Origin: Pseudomonas lactis
Lineage (GTDB): Bacteria > Pseudomonadota > Gammaproteobacteria > Pseudomonadales > Pseudomonadaceae
NCBI RefSeq assembly: GCF_001439845.1
Contig: NZ_JYLO01000022.1
Span: forward strand, 28,275 to 92,274
Reading direction: 5' to 3'
Length of the DNA stretch: 64,000 nucleotides
Under the pieces are notes generated by a model, which worked only from the letters and a program-made list of their open reading frames with translations, did not search any database and had not been told where the DNA came from. Position numbers and translations under genes: made by a program. Within the stretch, counting starts at the first letter, position 1. Each line of letters starts with the position of its first letter. Below, piece by piece: positions 1 to 7,406 of this stretch.

Positions 1-123
1 CACAAATTGTGCGTTAAAGGTTTGGGTCTGCGTCGCATCGGTCACACTGTAGAAGTCCAGGATACTCCCGAGAATCGCGGGATGATCAACAAGGCTTACT
101 ACATGCTGCGTGTAGAGGGTTAA
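1..123 (+). CDS. rpmD: 50S ribosomal protein L30, 3' part
   Basis: The open frame runs from the first base to a TAA at 121-123 and encodes the last 40 residues of L30, including the [15 protein letters not shown] stretch and the [13 protein letters not shown] end. The start codon lies outside the window. L30 is a small protein of the large ribosomal subunit. It is followed after 3 bases by rplO, the usual spc-operon order (rpmD-rplO-secY-rpmJ). Confidence 0.95.
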
Positions 124-126
124 TCG

Positions 127-564
127 ATGAAACTCAATGATCTGAGTCCAGCGCCGGGTTCCCGTCGCGAAAAGCATCGTCCGGGCCGTGGTATCGGTAG
201 TGGTTTGGGTAAGACCGGTGGCCGTGGCCACAAGGGTCAAACCTCCCGCTCCGGTGGCACCATTGCTCCAGGCTTTGAAGGCGGTCAACAGCCGCTGCAT
301 CGTCGCCTGCCTAAGTTCGGTTTCGTATCCCTGAAAGCCATGGACCGCGCAGAAGTGCGTCTGTCCGAACTGGCTAAAGTGGAAGGCGACATCGTTACTG
401 TGCAGACCCTGAAAGATGCCAACGTGATCAACGTCAACGTACAGCGTGTGAAAATCATGCTGTCCGGTGAAGTGACTCGCGCTGTCACTATCGGCAAGGG
501 AATCGGCGCCACCAAAGGTGCGCGTTCGGCTATCGAAGCAGCTGGCGGCAAGTTCGAGGAATAA
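127..564 (+). CDS. rplO: 50S ribosomal protein L15
   Basis: The 145-residue product has the usual L15 length. It has the basic, glycine-rich N-terminus that threads into 23S rRNA (SRREKHRPGRGIGSG, then a KTGGRGHKGQ stretch) and the conserved globular C-terminal half. It is an assembly protein of the large subunit. It sits between rpmD and secY, with its TAA directly followed by the secY ATG, so translation of the two is likely coupled. Confidence 0.97.
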   Translation: MKLNDLSPAPGSRREKHRPGRGIGSGLGKTGGRGHKGQTSRSGGTIAPGFEGGQQPLHRRLPKFGFVSLKAMDRAEVRLSELAKVEGDIVTVQTLKDANVINVNVQRVKIMLSGEVTRAVTIGKGIGATKGARSAIEAAGGKFEE

Positions 565-1893
565 ATGGCTAAGCAAGGTGCTCTCTCAGCGCTCGGCAAA
601 GGCGGTATGTCTGAACTTTGGGCTCGTCTGCGTTTTCTGTTCCTGGCGATTATCGTCTACCGAATAGGCGCACACATCCCGGTTCCAGGTATCAACCCGG
701 ACCGACTCGCAGACCTGTTTCGACAGAATGAGGGGACCATTCTTAGCTTGTTCAACATGTTTTCCGGCGGCGCGCTGGAGCGGATGAGCATCTTTGCACT
801 GGGGATCATGCCGTACATCTCGGCATCGATCATCATGCAGCTGATGACAGCCGTCAGCCCGCAGCTGGAGCAGTTGAAGAAGGAAGGTGAAGCTGGCCGT
901 CGCAAGATTAGCCAGTACACCCGCTACGGCACTGTCGTCCTCGCCCTGGTTCAAGCTATCGGCATGTCCGTTGGCTTGGCCGGGCAGGGCGTTGCGTTCA
1001 CTGGTGACTTTGGCTTCCATTTCGTCGCAGTATCCACGTTTGTGGCTGGTGCGATGTTCATGATGTGGCTGGGTGAGCAGATTACTGAGCGTGGTGTTGG
1101 CAACGGTATCTCGATGTTGATTTTCGCAGGTATCGTCGCCGGTCTTCCGAGAGCAATCGGGCAGTCTTTCGAGTCTGCGCGTCAGGGTGATATCAATATC
1201 TTCGCCTTGGTTGCCATCGGTTTGCTGGCAGTAGCGATTATCGGTTTTGTGGTGTTCATTGAGCGTGGCCAGCGTCGTATTGCTGTTCACTACGCCAAGC
1301 GTCAGCAGGGCCGTAAGGTCTTTGCTGCGCAGACCAGCCACTTGCCGCTGAAAGTGAATATGGCCGGTGTTATTCCGGCAATTTTCGCGAGCAGCATCTT
1401 GCTGTTTCCGGCTTCGTTGGGTACCTGGTTTGGTCAGTCTGAAAATATGGGCTGGCTGCAGGACCTCTCTCAGTCGATCGCTCCTGGTCAGCCGTTGAAT
1501 ATTCTGCTGTTTAGTGCAGGGATTATTTTCTTCTGCTTCTTCTATACGGCGTTGATGTTCAATCCGAAAGACGTAGCGGAAAACCTGAAGAAGTCCGGTG
1601 CCTTTATTCCGGGCATCCGTCCAGGTGAGCAGTCGGCACGCTACATTGATGGCGTTCTGACTCGTTTGACCCTGTTCGGTGCTCTATATATGACGGCCGT
1701 GTGTCTGTTGCCCCAGTTCCTGGTGGTTGCAGCAAACGTTCCGTTCTACCTTGGCGGGACCTCGTTGCTGATCGTGGTCGTGGTTGTGATGGACTTCATG
1801 TCCCAAGTACAATCGCACCTCGTTTCGCACCAGTACGAATCCCTGATGAAGAAAGCCAACCTGAAGGGCTACGGCAGCGGCATGTTGCGCTGA
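565..1893 (+). CDS. secY: Sec translocon channel subunit SecY
   Basis: The 442-residue inner-membrane protein has about ten hydrophobic segments, the normal SecY layout. SecY forms the protein-conducting pore with SecE and SecG and receives SecA or ribosomes at cytoplasmic loops. The plug/TM2a region (about residues 60-75, [18 protein letters not shown]) and the C-terminal tail GYGSGMLR are recognisable. The start codon abuts the rplO stop, and rpmJ follows 28 bases downstream, as in other gammaproteobacterial spc operons. Confidence 0.97.
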
Positions 1894-1921
1894 GTACCCC
1901 ATAAGGTTCGAGGAGTTGGTG

Positions 1922-2038
1922 ATGAAAGTTCGTGCATCGGTGAAAAAGCTGTGCCGTAACTGCAAGATTATTCGCCGCGAAGGTGTTGTTCGAGTAATTT
2001 GCAGCGCGGAACCGCGTCACAAACAGCGCCAAGGCTGA
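1922..2038 (+). CDS. rpmJ: 50S ribosomal protein L36
   Basis: This 38-codon gene starts [19 protein letters not shown]. It has the zinc-ribbon ligands of the C+ form of L36: two cysteines in CRNC, a third in VICS and the histidine in PRHKQRQG. L36 is the smallest large-subunit protein and ends the spc operon. A GAGGAG-like ribosome site lies at 1910-1915. A hairpin separates it from rpsM. Confidence 0.95.
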
Positions 2039-2055
2039 GTGTGATCCGCTTGAAG

Positions 2056-2079
2056 CCCGGCAGCTAGTGCGCTGCCGGG
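2056..2079 (+). terminator. Hairpin between rpmJ and rpsM
   Basis: A 9-bp perfect stem (CCCGGCAGC / GCTGCCGGG) closes a 6-base loop, and a moderately T-rich stretch follows (TTGATTATTTGTTATT). It lies in the spc/alpha operon junction. It could be a partial terminator, an RNA-processing site, or part of the S4-type leader control known for alpha operons; the weak T-tract makes a full stop of transcription uncertain. Confidence 0.5.
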
Positions 2080-2167
2080 TTGATTATTTGTTATTACAGC
2101 GATATTATCTCGCGCCCTATTTCTTGGCTTCCGGGGCGTAGGTAGCTGTCAATTGGAGTCCCACTGA

Positions 2168-2524
2168 ATGGCCCGTATTGCAGGCGTTAACATTCCAGAT
2201 AACAAGCACACTGTTATCTCGCTGACCTACATCTATGGTGTTGGTCGCACTACTGCGCAGAAAATTTGCGCGGTCGCTGGGGTAAACCCAGCCGCTAAGA
2301 TCAAGGATCTGAGCGACGAGCAGATTGAACAGCTGCGTGGCGAAGTGGCGAAGTTCACCACTGAAGGTGACCTGCGTCGCGAAATCAACATGAAAATCAA
2401 GCGTTTGATGGACCTCGGTTGCTATCGCGGTCTGCGTCATCGTCGTGGTCTTCCAGTACGCGGTCAGCGTACCAAGACTAACGCGCGTACCCGTAAAGGT
2501 CCGCGTAAGCCGATCCGCAAGTAA
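2168..2524 (+). CDS. rpsM: 30S ribosomal protein S13
   Basis: The 118-residue product is the usual size for S13. It has the helix-hairpin-helix-like N-terminal region (YIYGVGRTTAQKICAVAGV) and the basic C-terminal tail (RTKTNARTRKGPRKPIRK) that reaches toward the decoding site. It contacts the head of the small subunit and the B1 intersubunit bridges. It is the first gene of the alpha operon (rpsM-rpsK-rpsD-rpoA-rplQ), all on this strand with short gaps. Confidence 0.97.
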   Translation: MARIAGVNIPDNKHTVISLTYIYGVGRTTAQKICAVAGVNPAAKIKDLSDEQIEQLRGEVAKFTTEGDLRREINMKIKRLMDLGCYRGLRHRRGLPVRGQRTKTNARTRKGPRKPIRK

Positions 2525-2554
2525 TCGCCCCAGCGAATCGACAGGAAAATTATC

Positions 2555-2944
2555 ATGGCAAAACCTGCTGCTCGTCCTCGTAAAAAAGTTAAAAAGACAG
2601 TGGTTGATGGCATCGCCCACATCCATGCATCTTTTAACAACACCATCGTGACCATCACCGACCGTCAAGGTAACGCGCTTTCTTGGGCTACCTCCGGTGG
2701 TTCGGGTTTCCGCGGTTCCCGCAAGTCCACTCCGTTTGCTGCTCAAGTAGCTGCTGAACGTGCTGGTCAAGCTGCGCTGGAATATGGCCTGAAAAACCTC
2801 GACGTTAACGTCAAAGGTCCAGGTCCAGGTCGTGAGTCTGCTGTCCGTGCTTTGAACGGCTGTGGCTATAAGATCGCCAGCATCACCGACGTGACGCCAA
2901 TCCCGCACAACGGGTGCCGTCCGCCGAAGAAGCGCCGCGTGTAA
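2555..2944 (+). CDS. rpsK: 30S ribosomal protein S11
   Basis: The 129-residue product has the lysine-rich N-terminus of S11, the central SFNNTIVTITD motif and the GCRPPKKRRV C-terminus. S11 lines the mRNA exit region of the small-subunit platform. The gene lies 30 bases after rpsM and 18 bases before rpsD. Confidence 0.97.
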   Translation: MAKPAARPRKKVKKTVVDGIAHIHASFNNTIVTITDRQGNALSWATSGGSGFRGSRKSTPFAAQVAAERAGQAALEYGLKNLDVNVKGPGPGRESAVRALNGCGYKIASITDVTPIPHNGCRPPKKRRV

Positions 2945-2962
2945 TCCAGGAGATTGTAAAGA

Positions 2963-3583
2963 ATGGCTCGTTACATTGGTCCAAAATGCAAACTCGCTCG
3001 TCGCGAAGGCACCGATCTCTTCCTGAAGAGCGGCGTGCGCGCGATCGAATCGAAGTGCAACATTGAAGCAGCACCTGGTATCCACGGCCAACGCCGCGGT
3101 CGCCAGTCCGACTACGGCACCCAACTGCGTGAAAAGCAGAAGGTCCGTCGTATCTACGGCGTTCTCGAGCGTCAGTTCAGCGGCTACTACAAAGAAGCTG
3201 CTGGCAAGAAAGGTGCAACCGGTGAAAACCTGCTGCAACTGCTCGAATGCCGTCTGGACAACGTTGTATACCGTATGGGCTTTGGTTCGACTCGTGCCGA
3301 ATCCCGTCAGCTGGTATCGCACAAGTCGATCAGCGTTAACGGTCAGACCGTAAACGTTCCGTCCTACCAGGTTCGTGCTGGTGACGTGGTCGCAGTTCGC
3401 GAGAAAGCAAAAAACCAACTTCGCATTGTCCAAGCTCTCGATCTGTGTGCCCAACGTGGCCGCGTAGAATGGGTAGAAGTAGACACTGAGAAGAAGTCGG
3501 GCGTTTTCAAGAACGTTCCTGCTCGCAGTGATCTGTCCGCCGACATCAACGAAAGCCTGATTGTCGAGCTCTACTCCAAGTAA
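2963..3583 (+). CDS. rpsD: 30S ribosomal protein S4
   Basis: The 206-residue product is the standard long S4. It has the N-terminal 16S-rRNA binding region starting MARYIGPKCKLARREGTDL and an S4 RNA-binding domain from about residue 95 (RLDNVVYRMGF to the conserved SISVNGQTVN loop). S4 nucleates small-subunit assembly and in enterobacteria represses its own operon. It lacks the full zinc-cysteine set of C+ forms. rpoA follows after 22 bases. Confidence 0.97.
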   Translation: MARYIGPKCKLARREGTDLFLKSGVRAIESKCNIEAAPGIHGQRRGRQSDYGTQLREKQKVRRIYGVLERQFSGYYKEAAGKKGATGENLLQLLECRLDNVVYRMGFGSTRAESRQLVSHKSISVNGQTVNVPSYQVRAGDVVAVREKAKNQLRIVQALDLCAQRGRVEWVEVDTEKKSGVFKNVPARSDLSADINESLIVELYSK

Positions 3584-3605
3584 GGGCTAGAAAATAGGTG
3601 CATCC

Positions 3606-4607
3606 ATGCAGATTTCGGTAAATGAGTTCCTGACACCCCGCCACATTGATGTGCAGGTTGTCAGTCCAACCCGCGCCAAAATTACTCTCGAGCCTCTCGA
3701 GCGTGGTTTTGGCCACACCCTGGGCAACGCGCTGCGCCGCATCCTGTTGTCCTCAATGCCCGGCTGTGCAGTAGTCGAGGCCGAGATTGACGGTGTGCTC
3801 CACGAGTACAGCGCCATCGAAGGTGTACAGGAAGACGTAATTGAAATCCTGTTGAACCTTAAAGGTCTGGCTATCAAGCTGCACGGCCGTGACGAAGTTA
3901 CGCTGACCTTGTCGAAGAAGGGTTCGGGGGTGGTTACCGCTGCCGATATTCAGCTGGATCATGATGTCGAGATCGTTAACCCCGATCACGTAATCGCTAA
4001 CCTGGCGTCTAACGGCGCCCTGAACATGAAGCTCACTGTAGCTCGTGGTCGTGGTTATGAACCGGCCGACTCGCGTCAGAGCGATGAAGACGAAAGCCGC
4101 AGCATTGGTCGCTTGCAGCTTGACTCTTCGTTCAGCCCGGTTCGCCGTATCGCATACGTGGTGGAAAACGCCCGTGTCGAACAGCGTACTAACCTGGACA
4201 AGCTGGTTATTGATCTGGAAACCAACGGTACCCTGGATCCTGAAGAGGCTATCCGCCGCGCTGCAACCATTCTGCAACAGCAGTTGGCTGCGTTCGTCGA
4301 CCTCAAAGGTGACAGCGAACCAGTGGTAATCGAGCAGGAAGACGAGATCGATCCGATCCTGCTTCGCCCGGTTGACGATCTGGAACTGACTGTACGTTCG
4401 GCTAACTGCCTTAAGGCGGAAAACATTTACTACATCGGTGACCTGATCCAGCGCACCGAAGTAGAACTGTTGAAGACTCCGAACCTGGGCAAGAAATCCT
4501 TGACTGAAATCAAGGACGTTCTGGCCTCCCGCGGTCTGTCCCTCGGCATGCGCCTCGACAACTGGCCGCCTGCAAGTCTTAAGAAGGACGACAAGGCGAC
4601 TGCCTGA
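3606..4607 (+). CDS. rpoA: RNA polymerase alpha subunit
   Basis: The 333-residue product has the two-domain alpha architecture. The N-terminal dimerisation and assembly domain covers about 1-235 (FGHTLGNALRRILLSSMPG is the signature). A flexible linker leads to the C-terminal domain, about 250-325, which binds UP elements and activators and has the helix-hairpin-helix NLGKKSLTEIKDVL. It is placed as usual between rpsD and rplQ. Confidence 0.98.
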   Translation: MQISVNEFLTPRHIDVQVVSPTRAKITLEPLERGFGHTLGNALRRILLSSMPGCAVVEAEIDGVLHEYSAIEGVQEDVIEILLNLKGLAIKLHGRDEVTLTLSKKGSGVVTAADIQLDHDVEIVNPDHVIANLASNGALNMKLTVARGRGYEPADSRQSDEDESRSIGRLQLDSSFSPVRRIAYVVENARVEQRTNLDKLVIDLETNGTLDPEEAIRRAATILQQQLAAFVDLKGDSEPVVIEQEDEIDPILLRPVDDLELTVRSANCLKAENIYYIGDLIQRTEVELLKTPNLGKKSLTEIKDVLASRGLSLGMRLDNWPPASLKKDDKATA

Positions 4608-4648
4608 TCGTCGTAATCACCGAACGTGAGTTTGGTAAGGAATGAACC

Positions 4649-5035
4649 ATGCGTCATCGTAAAAGTGGTCGTCACCTGAGCCGTACCAGCTCGCACCGCA
4701 AGGCCATGTTCCAAAACATGGCGGTGTCGCTGTTCGAGCACGAGCTGATCAAAACTACACTGCCGAAAGCTAAAGAACTGCGTCGCGTTGCTGAGCCGCT
4801 GATCACTTTGGCCAAGACAGACAGCCTGGCTAACCGCCGTCTGGCTTTCGACCGTACTCGTTCGAAAGCTATCGTTGGTAAGCTCTTCAACGACCTGGGC
4901 AAGCGTTACGCTACCCGTGAGGGTGGCTACCTGCGCATCCTCAAGTGCGGTTTCCGCGCTGGCGACAACGCGCCTATGGCGTACGTCGAGTTGGTTGATC
5001 GTGCTACTGCCGGCGAAGCTGTAAGCGCCGAGTAA
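4649..5035 (+). CDS. rplQ: 50S ribosomal protein L17
   Basis: The 128-residue product begins [20 protein letters not shown], the L17 signature, and keeps the [17 protein letters not shown] region. It is a large-subunit protein near the exit tunnel. It is the last gene of the alpha operon, and a strong intrinsic terminator follows 18 bases after its stop codon. Confidence 0.97.
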
Positions 5036-5052
5036 GACGACAAGCTGCAACG

Positions 5053-5081
5053 AAAAACCGGGCCTAGTGCCCGGTTTTTTG
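5053..5081 (+). terminator. Intrinsic terminator of the alpha operon
   Basis: An AACCGGGC / GCCCGGTT stem closes a 5-base loop (CTAGT), with a run of A before it and six T after it. It lies just after rplQ, where the ribosomal operon should end. The flanking A and T runs make it potentially bidirectional. Confidence 0.9.
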
Positions 5082-5154
5082 TGCGCGTAACAAAAGCGTG
5101 CTGCGTACAAGAATCCTCAAGCGACACGCCTCACTATGAGCGTTGGGTATGTTG

Positions 5155-5182
5155 GTAGTTATTTTCTATTGAAGCCTACAAT
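5155..5182 (+). promoter_or_regulatory. Candidate OxyR-type site and -10 box before catalase
   Basis: GTAG-N7-CTAT at 5155-5169 differs by one base from the ATAG-N7-CTAT half-pattern of OxyR sites. It ends 7 bases before TACAAT (5177-5182), a fair -10 hexamer with no good -35. That layout suits a promoter needing an activator at the -35 region. A second interrupted repeat, CTACAA-N10-TTGTAG (5176-5197), overlaps it. OxyR control of main catalases in pseudomonads is established; its use at this exact site is inference. Confidence 0.35.
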
Positions 5183-5272
5183 TTAATGAATTTGTAGGTG
5201 TCATGTGGATGGTCAATACTCCCTCCAAGCCGATTAGCCGGCAGTTCAAAGCCCGACCTGAGGAAGATGCGC

Positions 5273-6721
5273 ATGAGCCAGAATAAAGTCCTTACCACCG
5301 CCAGCGGCGCGCCCGTTGCGGACAATCAGAACTCACGTTCCGCCGGCCCACGTGGCCCATTGCTGCTCGACGATTTCCACCTGATCGAGAAGCTTGCTCA
5401 CTTCAACCGTGAAAATATCCCTGAGCGTCGCGTGCACGCCAAAGGTTCGGGTGCCTTCGGTACCTTCACGGTGACAAAAGACATTACCCAGTACACCAGC
5501 GCCAAGTTGTTCGAGTCCGTTGGCAAGCAGACGCCTACGTTCCTGCGTTTCTCCACCGTAGGCGGTGAACGTGGTTCGGCTGATACTGAGCGCGATCCAC
5601 GTGGCTTCGCCTTGAAGTTCTACACCGAAGAAGGCAACTGGGACATCGTCGGTAACAACACCCCGGTGTTCTTTATCCGTGACCCGCTGAAATTCCCGGA
5701 CTTTATCCACACCCAGAAGCGTCTGCCGCAAAGCAACCTGAAAAGCGCACAGATGATGTGGGATTTTTGGTCGCACTCCCCGGAGGCGCTGCACCAAGTC
5801 ACCATTCTGTTTTCGGACCGTGGCATTCCAGACGGCTACCGTCACATGCACGGTTTCGGCAGCCACACTTACAGCCTGATCAACGCCCAGGGCGAGCGTC
5901 ATTGGGTGAAGTGGCACTACAAGACCAAGCAAGGCATCAAGAACCTGGCGCCGGCCGAGGCTGCCCGCTTGGCGGGTACTGATCCTGACTACGCCCAGCG
6001 CGATCTGTTTGGCGCAATCGAGCGCGGTGACTTCCCCAAGTGGCGCGTGTGCATCCAGATCATGACCGAGGCCCAGGCGAACGCCCATTACGAGAACCCG
6101 TTTGACGTGACCAAGACCTGGTCGCAAAAAGAATTCCCGTTGATTGAAGTGGGTGAGTTGGAGCTCAATCGTAATCCGCAGAACTACTTCGCCGAAGTCG
6201 AGCAGGCCGCATTTGGCCCAAGCAACATGGTCCCAGGCGTTGGCCTGTCGCCAGACCGTATGCTGCAAGGTCGGGTTTTTGCCTACGCCGATGCGCACCG
6301 CTACCGTGTGGGCACCAACCACCAGCAACTGCCGGTGAACGCGCCACGTAGCCCGGTTAACAGCTACCAGCGTGACGGTTCCATGGTTTTTGGCAGCAAC
6401 GGTGGTGCGGCTCCGAACTACGAGCCAAACAGCTACGCCGACGCACCGAAACAAGCTCCGCAATATGCAGAGCCAGCATTGGCCCTGAGCGGCGCCGCTG
6501 ATCGCTACGATCATCGCGAAGACACGGACTACTACAGCCACGCCGGTGCGCTGTTCCGTCTGATGAATGACGAGCAGAAAGCCCTGCTCACCAATAACAT
6601 CGCCGGTGCAATGGGGGGCGTTTCCAGCGACGTGGTCCAGCGTCAACTGCAGCACTTCTATAAAGCCGACCCGGCTTATGGAGAAGCAATCGCAAAGGCA
6701 CTGGGTGTATCGCTTAACTGA
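5273..6721 (+). CDS. katA: Monofunctional haem catalase
   Basis: Converts hydrogen peroxide to water and oxygen. The 482-residue form is a small-subunit catalase. It shows distal His55 (in RRVHAKGSG), the distal Asn in VGNNTPVFF near residue 128, and the proximal haem tyrosine Y338 in the R-x-F-x-Y motif RVFAYADAHRYR. The ATG at 5273 was chosen over upstream in-frame starts because AGGA at 5261-5264 has 8-base spacing and the protein then starts MSQNKVL like relatives. Position between rplQ and a ferritin gene matches P. aeruginosa katA. A terminator follows. Confidence 0.93.
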   Translation: MSQNKVLTTASGAPVADNQNSRSAGPRGPLLLDDFHLIEKLAHFNRENIPERRVHAKGSGAFGTFTVTKDITQYTSAKLFESVGKQTPTFLRFSTVGGERGSADTERDPRGFALKFYTEEGNWDIVGNNTPVFFIRDPLKFPDFIHTQKRLPQSNLKSAQMMWDFWSHSPEALHQVTILFSDRGIPDGYRHMHGFGSHTYSLINAQGERHWVKWHYKTKQGIKNLAPAEAARLAGTDPDYAQRDLFGAIERGDFPKWRVCIQIMTEAQANAHYENPFDVTKTWSQKEFPLIEVGELELNRNPQNYFAEVEQAAFGPSNMVPGVGLSPDRMLQGRVFAYADAHRYRVGTNHQQLPVNAPRSPVNSYQRDGSMVFGSNGGAAPNYEPNSYADAPKQAPQYAEPALALSGAADRYDHREDTDYYSHAGALFRLMNDEQKALLTNNIAGAMGGVSSDVVQRQLQHFYKADPAYGEAIAKALGVSLN

Positions 6722-6738
6722 CTCTAAACGATAAGCAG

Positions 6739-6763
6739 AACCGCCCTCATTTGGGCGGTTTTT
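6739..6763 (+). terminator. Intrinsic terminator after katA
   Basis: The AACCGCCC / GGGCGGTT stem (8 bp) has a 6-base loop and is followed by TTT. It lies 18 bases after the katA stop and separates it from the ferritin gene, so the latter needs its own promoter. Confidence 0.85.
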
Positions 6764-6876
6764 GCGTTAATTCAGCTACTTTTCCCTGAAAATCTTCACT
6801 TTTCTGCCGTTTGTCCCGTGACCTTCAAGTCAGCATGGTTCAAACTACAGCCTTTCAAGCAGGGAGATGTAGGGCG

Positions 6877-7341
6877 ATGCAAGGTCACCCCGACGTAATC
6901 GATTACCTCAACACGTTGCTGACGGGCGAACTGGCAGCTCGTGACCAATATTTCATCCATTCGCGTATGTACGAAGACTGGGGCTTTACCGAGCTCTACG
7001 AGCGTATCAACCACGAAATGGAAGAAGAGGCGCAGCACGCTGATGCCCTGATGCGCCGCATTCTGATGCTCGAAGGCACGCCGCGTATGCGTCCTGATGA
7101 TCTGGATGTGGGTACCACAGTGCCTGACATGCTCGCTGCCGATCTTCGCCTTGAGTACAAGGTCCGTGCCGCACTCTGCAAGGGCATCGAGCTTTGCGAG
7201 CAGCACAACGACTATGTCACCCGGGAAATACTGCGGGTGCAGTTGAATGACACCGAAGAAGATCACACCTACTGGCTGGAAAAGCAGTTGGGCCTGATCA
7301 AGCTGATCGGCCTGGAGAATTACCTGCAATCGCAGTTCTGA
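6877..7341 (+). CDS. ftnA: Ferritin of the BfrA/FtnA type (no haem ligand)
   Basis: Stores iron in a 24-subunit shell and oxidises Fe(II) at a di-iron centre. The 154-residue protein starts MQGHPDVIDYLNTLL. Ferroxidase residues E18, E51, H54, E93, E127 and H130 are visible. The position of the haem-binding Met52 of true bacterioferritins is Ala52 (EEAQHAD), so haem is probably not bound. The P. aeruginosa gene in this place, once called bfrA, was reclassified as ftnA for this reason. The ATG at 6877 gives the family length; a terminator shared with uvrA follows. Confidence 0.9.
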   Translation: MQGHPDVIDYLNTLLTGELAARDQYFIHSRMYEDWGFTELYERINHEMEEEAQHADALMRRILMLEGTPRMRPDDLDVGTTVPDMLAADLRLEYKVRAALCKGIELCEQHNDYVTREILRVQLNDTEEDHTYWLEKQLGLIKLIGLENYLQSQF

Positions 7342-7354
7342 TTCCCGGTTACAA

Positions 7355-7390
7355 AAAAGCCCCTGTCACTGCAAAGTGACAGGGGCTTTT
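7355..7390. terminator. Bidirectional terminator between ftnA and uvrA
   Basis: A perfect 16-bp stem AAAAGCCCCTGTCACT / AGTGACAGGGGCTTTT with a 4-base loop GCAA carries A and T runs on both sides. It lies between convergent genes, ftnA ending at 7341 and uvrA ending at 7407, and should stop transcription from both directions. Confidence 0.93.
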
Positions 7391-7406
7391 TATTGGGCCT
7401 GAAAAA

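Noticed and set aside
2117..3454. A 445-codon minus-strand open frame under the ribosomal genes
   Set aside because: It is a shadow of rpsM, rpsK and rpsD; its protein has no recognisable pattern.
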